64,000 nucleotides of DNA, from the NCBI RefSeq assembly GCF_900107435.1, contig NZ_FNPZ01000001.1:1336960-1400959 (forward strand), given 5' to 3'. Position 1 is the first letter of the stretch, and each line of letters starts with the position of its first letter. Both the position numbers and the translations under genes were made by a program. Source of the DNA: Herbiconiux ginsengi. Its GTDB lineage: Bacteria > Actinomycetota > Actinomycetes > Actinomycetales > Microbacteriaceae. Shown here piece by piece: positions 17,210 through 25,128 of the stretch. A model generated the notes under the pieces. It was not told the origin of the DNA and did not search any database. It saw only the letters and a list, made by a program, of their open reading frames with translations.

Positions 17210-18040
17210 ATGATCATCGGCGTCACGGGAAGCGAAGGAAAACTCGGCCGGGCCACGGCCGACCGACTGCGAGCCGACGGGCACGACGTCATCGGCTTCG
17301 ACCTGGCCGGCCCGGCCGGTGTGGGCTTCACGCGCGTCGACCTCACCGACTACGGTCAGGCGCTCGACGCGATGCTCGGCGTCACCGCGCGGCACGGCGG
17401 GCTCGATGCCCTGGTGCACCTCGCGGCCATCCCGGTGAACGGGCTCGTGCCCGATGCGGCGACCTTCGACAACAACATGTCGGTCTCGTTCCACGCGCTC
17501 TTCGGAGCGGTGCGCGCCGGCATCCGCACCATCGTGTCGGCGTCGAGCATCACGGCCATGGGCTTCCCCTACGAGGTCGCCCCGCCGCGACTGCCCGTCG
17601 ACGAGCAGTACACGGCGGCCTTCAACACCTACGGCCTCGGCAAGGTGCTCGAGGAGCAGCTGGCCGCGCAGCTGGTGGGCTGGCACGACGACCTCTCCAT
17701 CACCGCGCTGCGCTTCACCAACGTGGTGGACGAAGGCGAATACGACACCTTCGCCCGGGCAGCCGAGCCCGACTACCGCCGCGACCTGCTCGGATCGTGG
17801 ATCGATGCCCGCGACGGAGCGGCGGCCGTGAGCCTTGCTCTCGCCGCCGCCCGACCGGGCTTCGAGGTCTACAACGTCGCCGCCCCGGAGTCGGGCACCG
17901 CCGCACCGAGCCGGGAGACGGCCGAGCGCTGGTTCCCGGGGGTTCCCGTCGCCGACGACCTGGGCGAGTTCGAGTCGCTGATGTCGACCCGCAAGATCCG
18001 CGAGCGGCTCGGCTTCACGACGCAGCACGACTGGCGCTGA
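17210..18040 (+). CDS. NAD(P)-dependent SDR-type oxidoreductase, uronate-dehydrogenase-like; candidate sugar 1-dehydrogenase
   Basis: A 276-residue extended-SDR protein. The Rossmann motif GSEGKLG follows beta-1 (residues 7-13), Ser112-Ser113 lie in the ASSIT strand, and the catalytic pair is Tyr141/Lys145 in YGLGK. The overall length and the GKLG loop resemble bacterial uronate dehydrogenases, which oxidise the C1 hydroxyl of cyclic sugars to lactones. It shares the LacI-controlled divergent region with the GH78 operon. Since the locus needs an enzyme making D-apionolactone and none of the other genes fits, this is the best candidate. That substrate is inference; sugar epimerase activity is the alternative. 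GGAG lies 9 bases upstream of the ATG. Confidence 0.7.
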   Translation: MIIGVTGSEGKLGRATADRLRADGHDVIGFDLAGPAGVGFTRVDLTDYGQALDAMLGVTARHGGLDALVHLAAIPVNGLVPDAATFDNNMSVSFHALFGAVRAGIRTIVSASSITAMGFPYEVAPPRLPVDEQYTAAFNTYGLGKVLEEQLAAQLVGWHDDLSITALRFTNVVDEGEYDTFARAAEPDYRRDLLGSWIDARDGAAAVSLALAAARPGFEVYNVAAPESGTAAPSRETAERWFPGVPVADDLGEFESLMSTRKIRERLGFTTQHDWR

Positions 18041-18055
18041 GCGCAGCAGCATCGG

Positions 18056-18895
18056 TCAGCCCTTGACCGCTCCCGCGGCGAGGCCCTTGATGATCTGCTG
18101 GTTGAGAACCAGGTAGAGCACCAGGATGCCGCCGACGGTGATGCAGATCGCCGCGAACAGCGGACCGTAGTTGATCGAGCCGTACTCGCCCGAGAAGTTC
18201 AGCAGACCCACCTGGATGGTGTTGAGCTTGCGCTGGCCGGCGAAGATGAGCGCGAAGAGCAGATCGTTCCAGATCTGGAAGAACTGCACGATCGCCACCG
18301 TGAGGATGGCGTTGCGCATCATCGGCATGCCGATCGAGAAGAAGGCACGGGTCATCGAGGCGCCGTCGATGGTCGAAGCCTCGAAGATCTCGCGCGGGAT
18401 GGCGCGGAAGTAGGTGGCCATCATGAAGACGGTGAGCGGCAGCCCGGTGGCGGTGTAGATGAGGATCAGCGGCAGCAGCGATCCCGTGATGCCGATGTTG
18501 AACGACGCCGTGAACAGCGGCAGCACGATCATCTGGCCGGGGATCATGATGCCGGCCAGGAACAGCAGCAGGATCGTGCCGCGGCCCTTGAACACCAGCA
18601 CCTCGAGGGCGTAGCCCGCCGCCGTGCCGAAGAGCACGAGCAGGATGAGTGCCGGGAAGGTCACGATGATCGAGTTGACGATGGTCGTGGAGAGATTCGC
18701 GGTCTCCCAGCCGGTGACGTAGTTCTCCCACGTCCACACCTCCGGCAGGGCGTACGACGGGTTGTTGAGGAAGTCGCTGTTCGACTTCAGGGAGTTGATG
18801 AACATCCAGAAGAGCGGATACGCGGTGATCAGGATGAGGAAGGCGATGGTGAGGAGCGCCGGGATCCGGCGCAGGCCCCGAGTGATCGTTGACAT
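18056..18895 (-). CDS. ABC sugar transporter permease (MalG/MsmG type)
   Basis: A 279-residue inner-membrane protein with six predicted helices. The EAA loop is present as EASTIDGASMTRAFFSIGMPMMRNA, the site that docks the ATPase. It ends with QQIIKGLAAGAVKG, typical of the CUT1 family. It is 11 bases downstream of the partner permease and belongs to the SBP-permease-permease operon. Probable cargo is an apiose- or rhamnose-containing mono- or oligosaccharide; this comes from context only. Confidence 0.88.
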   Translation of the reverse strand: MSTITRGLRRIPALLTIAFLILITAYPLFWMFINSLKSNSDFLNNPSYALPEVWTWENYVTGWETANLSTTIVNSIIVTFPALILLVLFGTAAGYALEVLVFKGRGTILLLFLAGIMIPGQMIVLPLFTASFNIGITGSLLPLILIYTATGLPLTVFMMATYFRAIPREIFEASTIDGASMTRAFFSIGMPMMRNAILTVAIVQFFQIWNDLLFALIFAGQRKLNTIQVGLLNFSGEYGSINYGPLFAAICITVGGILVLYLVLNQQIIKGLAAGAVKG

Positions 18896-18906
18896 GTCGG
18901 CGCCTT

Positions 18907-19788
18907 TCAGGAGGTGATGTCGCGGCGCGACGAGCGGAAGATGAACAGGGTCACGACGAGGCAGATCATCGTCAGCAGCAGGGCGATGGTGGAGCCGTAG
19001 CCGTAATCGCTGTACTGGAAGGCCGTGCGGTACATGTAGAGCGTGAGCGGTGTGGTGGAGTCGCCGGGTCCGCCTCCGGTGAGGGCGAACACCGAATCGA
19101 AGACCTTGATGGTGCCGTTGATGCTGAAGATGAACGACGCGAACACGATCGGCAGCGACATCGGCAGCACGATGTGCCGGAAGAGGCGGAAGCCGCTGGC
19201 GCCGTCCAGGCGCGAAGATTCGATGATCTCGTCGGGGATGTCGAGCAGCCCCGAGAAGATGAGGATGCCGTAGAAGCCGATCGAGCGCCAGACGTCCATG
19301 ATCACGATCACGACGAAGGCGGTGGTGCCGGCGCCCAGCCAGTCGACCGAGCCGAGCCCGACGTTCACGAGCAGCTCGTTGACCAGGCCGTCGGTCGGGG
19401 CCGACTGGAAGATCTTCTGGTAGAGCAGTGAGACGGCCACCGTGGGGAGCACGACCGGGAAGAACACGAGCGTGCGCACGAGCACCGACGACTTGCGCAG
19501 CACGAAGTTGTAGAGCAGGGCGAGACCGTAGCCGAGCACGACCTGGAACAGCGTCACGAGGATGGCGTAACGGATGGTGAACCAGAGCGCCTCCCAGACC
19601 GCGGAGTCGGAGAAGAGCCGGATGAAGTTGTCGAATCCCGCGAACTCGAAGCCGCCCAGCGGGCTGCCCTCGAAGAAGGTCAGGCCGAGTGACCACAGCA
19701 CCGGGACGAGCATGATGAGGGTGTAGACGAGCAGGGCGGGCGTCAACAGGAGGACGATCGCCTTGCGGTCACCGAGGACGGACTTCAT
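18907..19788 (-). CDS. ABC sugar transporter permease (MalF/MsmF type)
   Basis: A 293-residue protein with six membrane helices and an EAA-type loop (ESSRLDGASGFRLFRHIVLPMS). Its N-terminal helix (KAIVLLLTPALLVYTLIMLVP) and PLTLYMYRTAF segment are usual for the first permease of CUT1 carbohydrate importers. It follows the solute-binding protein after about 90 bases that contain a strong hairpin. No ATPase gene is present in the operon, so a shared MsiK-like ATPase encoded elsewhere is expected. Confidence 0.88.
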   Translation of the reverse strand: MKSVLGDRKAIVLLLTPALLVYTLIMLVPVLWSLGLTFFEGSPLGGFEFAGFDNFIRLFSDSAVWEALWFTIRYAILVTLFQVVLGYGLALLYNFVLRKSSVLVRTLVFFPVVLPTVAVSLLYQKIFQSAPTDGLVNELLVNVGLGSVDWLGAGTTAFVVIVIMDVWRSIGFYGILIFSGLLDIPDEIIESSRLDGASGFRLFRHIVLPMSLPIVFASFIFSINGTIKVFDSVFALTGGGPGDSTTPLTLYMYRTAFQYSDYGYGSTIALLLTMICLVVTLFIFRSSRRDITS

Positions 19789-19833
19789 CGATGGCCTTTC
19801 GAGTCGGATTCGGGCAGGGGCACGCAGAAAGAA

Positions 19834-19871
19834 GGCGCCTCCGGTGCGGTGTTCGTCGCACCGGAGGCGCC
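19834..19871 (-). terminator. Intra-operon hairpin between SBP and permease genes
   Basis: GGCGCCTCCGGTGCG (19834-19848) and its exact reverse complement (19857-19871) form a 15-bp stem with an 8-nt loop, directly after the SBP stop. In this position such stems usually protect the SBP message and partly terminate transcription, giving more binding protein than permease. Confidence 0.75.
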
Positions 19872-19877
19872 GGGGTC

Positions 19878-21185
19878 TCACGGGTTGTCGATCGCGTCCT
19901 GCACGGTCGACATGAACTCCTCGGGCGACATCTGGCCGGTCACGAGCAGCGCCGCGCTGGTCGACGAGATCTGGCTCGCCTTGGCGGGGAAGAGCGCCTC
20001 GAACCACAGTACGCTGTCGGTCGAATCGGCGATCGTCTCCTGCACCTTCTGCGAGATCTCCGGCAGGTCGGCGGATGCGGAGGGGTCGGCCACGAATCCG
20101 GTGATCTGACCCTGCTTCAGGGCCTCCGTGCCGTAGTTGGTGGCGATGCAGCCGAGCCAGCTGGCGACGTCATCCGAGTAGGCGGCCTTGCTGAAGGTGG
20201 CCGGGAGGCCGACGTTCGCCGGGTACTGGTCGATCGAGCCGGCACCGCCCTCGACGGCGGGGAAGGGGAAGAAGCTCATGTTCTCGGCTCCCACCTGGTT
20301 GTCGGCGCCGTTGATGTTGCCGAGGATCCAGCTGCCCATGTAGATCATCGGCGACTTGCCGGTGAGGAACAGGTTGTAGGAGCCGTCGATGTCGAGCGAG
20401 GCGACGTTGTCGCCGAAGTAGCCCTTGGCGCCCAGGTCGGCGATGGCAGCGGCGGCCTTGACGTACTCGGGGTCGGTGAGCTTGGCGTCGCCGTCGGCGA
20501 TCTTCTGCATCGCGTCGGGGCCGAGTTCACGGAACAGGTAGGTGGAGATGAGGCGGGTGATCGGCCAGCCCTGCTCGCCCGAGGCCGAGAACGGGGTGTA
20601 GCCGGCGGCCTTCGCCTTGGCGGCGACGTCGAGGAGCTCGTCCCACGTGGTGGGCACCTCCCAGCCGTTGTCGGAGAAGATCTTGGTGTTGTACCAGATG
20701 CCCTCGATGTTGTACTGGAACGGCAGGAAGTCGAAGCCGCCGCCGTAGAGCTTCTCGATGGTGGAGACCGCACCGGGGGCGATCTTGTCGCGCACGCCCA
20801 GGTCGGTGAGCGCCTTGTCGAAGTCGACGAGCACGTCGGCGTCGGCGAGTTTCGCGCCTTCTGCGGGGTTGCCGCCGGCCGAGAACATGGGGGGCAGACC
20901 GCCCTGGCTGGCGAGCAGCTGAACCTGCGAGTCGAGGTCGGCCTGCGGCTGCGAGCTGATCTCGAGCGGCAGCTTCTCGTTCTCGGCCTTGCACTCGCCG
21001 TCGGCCAGCACGTTCAGCACGGGCTCGGTGGTGGTGTTCTCCGAGTTCTTCAAGAACTCGAACGACGACGGTGCGGATCCTCCGCCGCTGCCGCCGGAGC
21101 AGCCGACGAGCGCGAGAGCGCTGGCGCCGACGAGGGCGACGCCGATCAGCGCCTTGCGGCTGCGGCGCGATGTTGCTGTGGACAC
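19878..21185 (-). CDS. ABC transporter solute-binding lipoprotein (CUT1 sugar type)
   Basis: A 435-residue extracytoplasmic binding protein. A lipoprotein signal ends in LALVGC with Cys29 as the lipidated residue, followed by a Gly/Ser linker and the bacterial extracellular-solute-binding fold (family 1 type). The GTG at 21185 was chosen over an upstream in-frame start because AAGGAGG sits 4 bases before it. The promoter and LacI box are directly upstream. In the apiose locus it is the obvious cargo receptor; direct ligand evidence is absent. Confidence 0.88.
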   Translation of the reverse strand: MSTATSRRSRKALIGVALVGASALALVGCSGGSGGGSAPSSFEFLKNSENTTTEPVLNVLADGECKAENEKLPLEISSQPQADLDSQVQLLASQGGLPPMFSAGGNPAEGAKLADADVLVDFDKALTDLGVRDKIAPGAVSTIEKLYGGGFDFLPFQYNIEGIWYNTKIFSDNGWEVPTTWDELLDVAAKAKAAGYTPFSASGEQGWPITRLISTYLFRELGPDAMQKIADGDAKLTDPEYVKAAAAIADLGAKGYFGDNVASLDIDGSYNLFLTGKSPMIYMGSWILGNINGADNQVGAENMSFFPFPAVEGGAGSIDQYPANVGLPATFSKAAYSDDVASWLGCIATNYGTEALKQGQITGFVADPSASADLPEISQKVQETIADSTDSVLWFEALFPAKASQISSTSAALLVTGQMSPEEFMSTVQDAIDNP

Positions 21186-21214
21186 GATTCCTCCTTGAAC
21201 GGTGCTCAATCTCT

Positions 21215-21263
21215 TTGAGACGTTTCAATTTGGGATGTTATGGTGGGCTGGGCGTCATGTCAA
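21215..21263 (-). promoter_or_regulatory. Promoter and LacI operator of the ABC importer
   Basis: On the minus strand TTGACA (21263-21258), exactly 17 bases, then TAACAT (21240-21235) make a near-consensus sigma-70 promoter. The predicted start point is near 21228, the edge of TTGAGACGTTTCAA (21215-21228), a LacI-type palindrome with one mismatch. Repressor bound here would block initiation. Confidence 0.75.
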
Positions 21264-21350
21264 GCGACGGATTCGCAACAGTTGTCGCAGAATGAGAGAT
21301 CCGAACAGCTCGGATTCGACAGTGCGGGGTGCCGAGAGGGCCGACTATGG

Positions 21351-21364
21351 TTGAAACGTCACAA
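21351..21364 (+). promoter_or_regulatory. Second LacI-type box in the SBP-lacI intergenic region
   Basis: TTGAAACGTCACAA is an imperfect palindrome sharing the TTGAAACGT half with the other boxes. It lies 251 bases before the LacI start, so it may give autoregulation. It could also be a leftover operator of the vanished GH3 gene whose remnant starts 30 bases downstream. Confidence 0.5.
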
Positions 21365-21394
21365 GGATGGGCGAGGCGGTTCTCGGCCACGCAG

Positions 21395-21538
21395 CGGCGT
21401 GCTCGACTCGTGGCCGGACGCTCCGGATCTCGCCTCGTCGAGCCCGGAGCGGTGCAGCTGATCCTCGCGGCCGATGCGGCGAATGCGGACCACCGCGTCT
21501 CGGTCGAGCTCTCCGATCCGATGCGCGACGTGCCGAGG
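21395..21538 (+). pseudogene. Possible GH3 glycoside hydrolase C-terminal remnant
   Basis: The 429-base gap 21186-21614 contains an in-frame stretch reading RRARLVAGRSGSRLVEPGAV followed by QLILAADAANADHRVSVELS and DPMRDV. This matches, by eye, the fibronectin-III-like end of GH3 beta-glucosidases/xylosidases (R-x-V-E-P-G-x-V-x-L-x-V-G...ADIRH...V-x-L-x-G-x-V-R-x-V). No catalytic part is nearby. It could be a scar of a deleted GH3 gene or a chance short reading frame; the rest of the gap holds only the promoter and two LacI boxes. Confidence 0.35.
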
Positions 21539-21614
21539 CTCGCCGAGGCGCCGGTCTGGACCAGATCCGGTACAGTCACCTGGAGCCCGGAACCGGGCGA
21601 ACGAGGGGGCGACG

Positions 21615-22625
21615 ATGGCTAGGGTCGGCATTCGCGACGTCGCCGCGCTCGCCGGCGTGGCCGTCGGAACGGTGTCGCACTACCTCAACCATCCCGACCG
21701 CGTCTCGCACGAGAAGGCCCTGCGCATCCGCTCGGCCATCGACACTCTCGGCTTCGTGCCCTCGAGCGCCGGCCGTCAGTTGCGGCTGGGCATCAGCACC
21801 GTCGTGGGCTACCTGGCTCCCGATGTGAGCAACCCGTACTTCGCCGAGATCGCCGAGAGCATCGAGCGCCGCGCATCCGAACTCGGCATGAGCGTGCTGC
21901 TCGCGAATTCGCATCGCGATCGCGAGCGCGAAGACCACTACCTGCAGATGTTCGAGGAGTATCGCGTGCGCGGACTCATCGTCTCGTCGCACCAGGCGAT
22001 CGAGGAGCGCCTCGCCGGGGTGCGCCAGCGCGGCACCCCGTCGGTGCTCGTGGGCCAGGCCGCGCGGTCGCCCGAGCAGGTATCGGTGTCGCTCGACGAC
22101 GTCGACGGCGGCCGCCAGGTGGTGCAGCACCTGCTCGACCTCGGCCATCGTCGTATCGCCTTCATCGGCGGGCCCCTGGCCATTCCGCAGGTCGCCGACC
22201 GGCTCGCCGGTGCCAGTGCCGCGATCGAGAGTTGGGGAACGGCGAGTCTCGAGGTCATCGCCCAGGCGGATCGCACGATCGCGGGCGGCCGCGACGTCGG
22301 CCGCATCCTGGCGGCCCGGCCGGCCGATGTGCGTCCCGAAGCGGTGTTCGCCGCCAACGACCTGCTCGCGCTCGGCATCATGCACGAGTTCGTGGCCGCC
22401 GGCCTGCGGATTCCGCAGGACATCGCGGTGGCGGGCTACGACGACATCGAGTTCGCCGCCTCCTCGCTGATCTCCCTCACCTCGGTGCAGGGCCGGCACG
22501 CGGGCTACGGCTTCGCGGTCGTCGACATGCTGACCGAGGTGATGGCCGGGCATCCGATCGCCGAGGCGCACCGCGTCTTCACGCCCGAGCTGGTGGTGCG
22601 CGAGAGCACGGTCGGCCGCGGCTGA
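21615..22625 (+). CDS. LacI-family transcriptional regulator of the apiose/rhamnosidase regulon
   Basis: A 336-residue repressor. The N-terminal HTH (residues 4-50, GIRDVAALAGVAVGTVSHYL) includes the hinge region ending near residue 60. The periplasmic-binding-like effector domain starts at STVVGYLAPDVSNPYFAEIA and carries FAANDLLALGIM and VAGYDDIEFAAS, classic LacI/PurR landmarks. GAGGGGG precedes the ATG. It is divergent from the ABC importer and lies inside the locus whose promoters share GAAACGTTTC boxes, so it is the probable regulator of all of them. The effector is presumably a sugar or pathway intermediate. Confidence 0.85.
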   Translation: MARVGIRDVAALAGVAVGTVSHYLNHPDRVSHEKALRIRSAIDTLGFVPSSAGRQLRLGISTVVGYLAPDVSNPYFAEIAESIERRASELGMSVLLANSHRDREREDHYLQMFEEYRVRGLIVSSHQAIEERLAGVRQRGTPSVLVGQAARSPEQVSVSLDDVDGGRQVVQHLLDLGHRRIAFIGGPLAIPQVADRLAGASAAIESWGTASLEVIAQADRTIAGGRDVGRILAARPADVRPEAVFAANDLLALGIMHEFVAAGLRIPQDIAVAGYDDIEFAASSLISLTSVQGRHAGYGFAVVDMLTEVMAGHPIAEAHRVFTPELVVRESTVGRG

Positions 22626-22763
22626 GGCCTGCCTCCCGCACCGTGGAGGACTCGGGTCGGGAAAAGTGGATACGTAGTAGACTCGTCGTCGTCACCCCAT
22701 CGCGGTGGGGCTGGAAGTGAACCCTGGGAGATCCTGCAGTTGTAGGGCCCGGGGTTTCGCGTT

Positions 22764-23151
22764 TTAACCGCCGTGGGTCTCGACAAGGTGCAGACGGTCG
22801 CCCAGACCGTTCACCAGGGCACTTCCCGTCGAGTTGCTCGAGTTCGTAGAACATGCGCATCAGGCAGACGCGGCGGCGCCGCTCGCCGGACGCCTCGATG
22901 CCGCCGAGCCGGATGACCACCAGATGCTCCACGTCGAGTGCGCTGACCGCATTCACCAGGCCGGGACGGTCGGCGTTGCGTGTGTCCCGCCAGTGCAGCT
23001 TGGATGCGCCGAGCGGCTTCATCTCACGGAGGGCTTCGCGGAGCTCCTCCAGACGGTGAGTCGAGCACAGAGCTGCGGCGAGGATGTATGTTCCCGGGTC
23101 CGCCGACTGACGGGATTCGGACTCGTCGACGAACGCAAGAATCTGGGTCAC
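22764..23151 (-). pseudogene. Broken DUF3800-like gene
   Basis: From GTG 23151 the frame reads TQILAFVDESESRQSADPGT and continues to MRMFYELEQL (about 107 residues). The opening FVDES, an Asp-Glu strand followed by a long helix, is the usual start of DUF3800 proteins (RNase-H-like, often linked to mobile DNA or defence). The frame then runs into unrelated basic sequence. A neighbouring frame over 22764-22840 reads GSALVNGLGDRLHLVETHGG and stops at 22764, which looks like the original C-terminus. A deletion plus frameshift has therefore removed the middle. It lies directly after apnL; family assignment is by pattern only. Confidence 0.5.
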
Positions 23152-23191
23152 TCGGCACCCAAGTCCACCCCAGTGCATGCATGAGCAATCA

Positions 23192-25108
23192 TCACCTAAT
23201 TCTAGACACGCCTCGTCCAGAGATGTTCCCTCCCAGACGCGCCCAACCGAGCGGCGGCACGTCGACGTGGGTGGTGCGCCACGCCGCATCCGTCGACGGC
23301 ACCGTGAGCTCGAGGGTGCGTTCGACGCGGTCGAGGTTCGCGGCCAGCAGCACGGTACCGCCGGCGGTGCGGGCGCCGAGGGCCCAGAGGAGGCCGTCGG
23401 GGGAGTCGCCCGCGAGGAGCTCCGCGCCGGCGAGGGGCGCGAGGGCCTCGAGCGCTGCGGCGACCGGCAGGGGTGCGCCGTCGGCCGAGCGGATGCCGCG
23501 GGGGCCCCATTCCTCGAAGTACGTCAGCGCGGCGACTCCCGGTATTGCGAGGGCCGCGGCGCTCGCGATGGTCCAGGCGGCGAGCTCGGGCGTGCCCTGG
23601 CGGGGGTCGACGCCACCGGTGAACTGCGCACCGTAGCCCTCGGCGAGGTCGCTGCGCGTGGGGCCGGGCTGGGGCCCGGTGGCCACGTCGTTGAAGCGCG
23701 GCCGCAGCGCGATCGGACCGATCCGCACCGGCAGGCCGGCCGCAGAGTCCACCGTCTGGCGGGCGACCAGGCGCTGCATGGCGACCGATTCGCGCAGCTG
23801 GGCCGAGGAGTGCGCGTGGAACAGCGGGGTCACGGTCGTGACCAGGCCGGCCAGGTCGCCGGGCATCCGGTCGCGCTCCCGGTTGAGTTCGGTGAAGTGC
23901 GAGCGGCTGCCGCCGACGACGGGCGCGGTGACGCCGGCAGCGTCGAGGGCGTCGCGCAACGGGGCCACCCACTCGGTCACCGAGACGTGGAAATACGGGT
24001 GGAACACGGCCACGCGGGCGACCCGGACGCCCCTCAGTGCCTGCGCGAGGGCGTCCAGCTTCGCGCGGTCGGGTTCGCCGAGCACCACCCGCACGTCGAG
24101 GGGCAGGCCGCGGTCGGCCGCGCGGCGGAGGGCCGCCGGCCAGTTCGGGGTGTCGAGATCGAGTTCGACGAGCAGCTCCGCACCCACCGTCGGCAGGTCG
24201 GGTGGCTCCGGATCGGGCGCCGTCGACGCCGAGACGCCGACGGCGGGGAACGGCCCGGCCGGTTCGAGTCGGATGCGCGCCGTCGCGGCACCGGCATCGG
24301 GTGCGGGCCCAGACGCGAAGTCGGAATCGGAGCGCGAGCCGTGGCGGTGATCGGACTCGGCACCCGAGCCGGCCGTCGAGTCGGTGCGCGCGACCGAGGC
24401 GGATGCGGGGGTCGAGCGGGCGTCCGCTGCGGGTTCGGGGGCGGCGCCGTCGTCGACTGGCCGCACCTCCACGTCGATGCGCTGCCGCACGCGCTCGCCG
24501 GCGGCGAGATCGTACGGGAACGGCAGCGAGAGCGGCCGGCTGTACGTCTTGAACGACGCATCCGTCCAGTTCCGCTGGTCCTCCATCTCGAAGACGTCAC
24601 CGCTGAAGTCGACGCTGATCTCCGATCCGTCGTCGCTCCAGCGGAGTCCGGCGATGTCGAACACCGGCTGGTGCGCGCTGAGCGCGACCGGGAAGGTCGT
24701 CGACGACCGCGTGCCGTCCGGATGCCGCACCCGCAACGCCGCGCCACTCGTCTGCGGCGGGTGCAGCACCACGAGTCCGGTGCGGTTCGTCGCGAAGGCG
24801 CCGTGTGAGACAGCGTCGAAGGTCACCGAGAGGCCGTCGGGCGTCGCCGCCACCACGACCTCACCGCGCAGGTCGCTGCCGTAGCCGGTCGATCGCAACG
24901 GGATGCGCAGCATCCGCTCGCCCGCCACCGGCTGGCCGGTGATCCACGAGGCCGTGTTCCAGTCGCGATCGCGCACGACGGCGCGGATGCTGCGCAGCAC
25001 CCGCCGCCCGCCGTGCGTGAGGTCGGCGACCTCGTCGCCGCGCACCTCGAGGGCCCACGGCCCCGAGCGCCACACGACGCCGTGATCGTCCCACTCCGTC
25101 TGTTCCAT
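23192..25108 (-). CDS. apnL: D-apionate lactonase
   Basis: A 638-residue protein with three parts. An N-terminal beta-sandwich carries the landmark FEMEDQRNWTDASFKTY (residues 173-189), a TIM-barrel-like middle covers about 280-560, and a C-terminal beta domain ends WARLGGNISG. This is the layout of ApnL, which opens D-apionolactone to D-apionate in the cytoplasm. It is the last gene of the apn operon, 20 bases after apnO. A 60-residue Ala/Ser/Asp-rich, low-complexity insertion (about 217-277) between the first two domains looks like a local expansion. Confidence 0.82.
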   Translation of the reverse strand: MEQTEWDDHGVVWRSGPWALEVRGDEVADLTHGGRRVLRSIRAVVRDRDWNTASWITGQPVAGERMLRIPLRSTGYGSDLRGEVVVAATPDGLSVTFDAVSHGAFATNRTGLVVLHPPQTSGAALRVRHPDGTRSSTTFPVALSAHQPVFDIAGLRWSDDGSEISVDFSGDVFEMEDQRNWTDASFKTYSRPLSLPFPYDLAAGERVRQRIDVEVRPVDDGAAPEPAADARSTPASASVARTDSTAGSGAESDHRHGSRSDSDFASGPAPDAGAATARIRLEPAGPFPAVGVSASTAPDPEPPDLPTVGAELLVELDLDTPNWPAALRRAADRGLPLDVRVVLGEPDRAKLDALAQALRGVRVARVAVFHPYFHVSVTEWVAPLRDALDAAGVTAPVVGGSRSHFTELNRERDRMPGDLAGLVTTVTPLFHAHSSAQLRESVAMQRLVARQTVDSAAGLPVRIGPIALRPRFNDVATGPQPGPTRSDLAEGYGAQFTGGVDPRQGTPELAAWTIASAAALAIPGVAALTYFEEWGPRGIRSADGAPLPVAAALEALAPLAGAELLAGDSPDGLLWALGARTAGGTVLLAANLDRVERTLELTVPSTDAAWRTTHVDVPPLGWARLGGNISGRGVSRIR

Positions 25109-25128
25109 CAGAGCGAGGCTAGCCGCGA

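Noticed and set aside
22626-22763. Possible tRNA or small RNA in the gap after the LacI gene
   Set aside because: No cloverleaf could be formed and no TPsiC-like arm was found; only a weak CCCCA/TGGGG hairpin near 22697 is visible.
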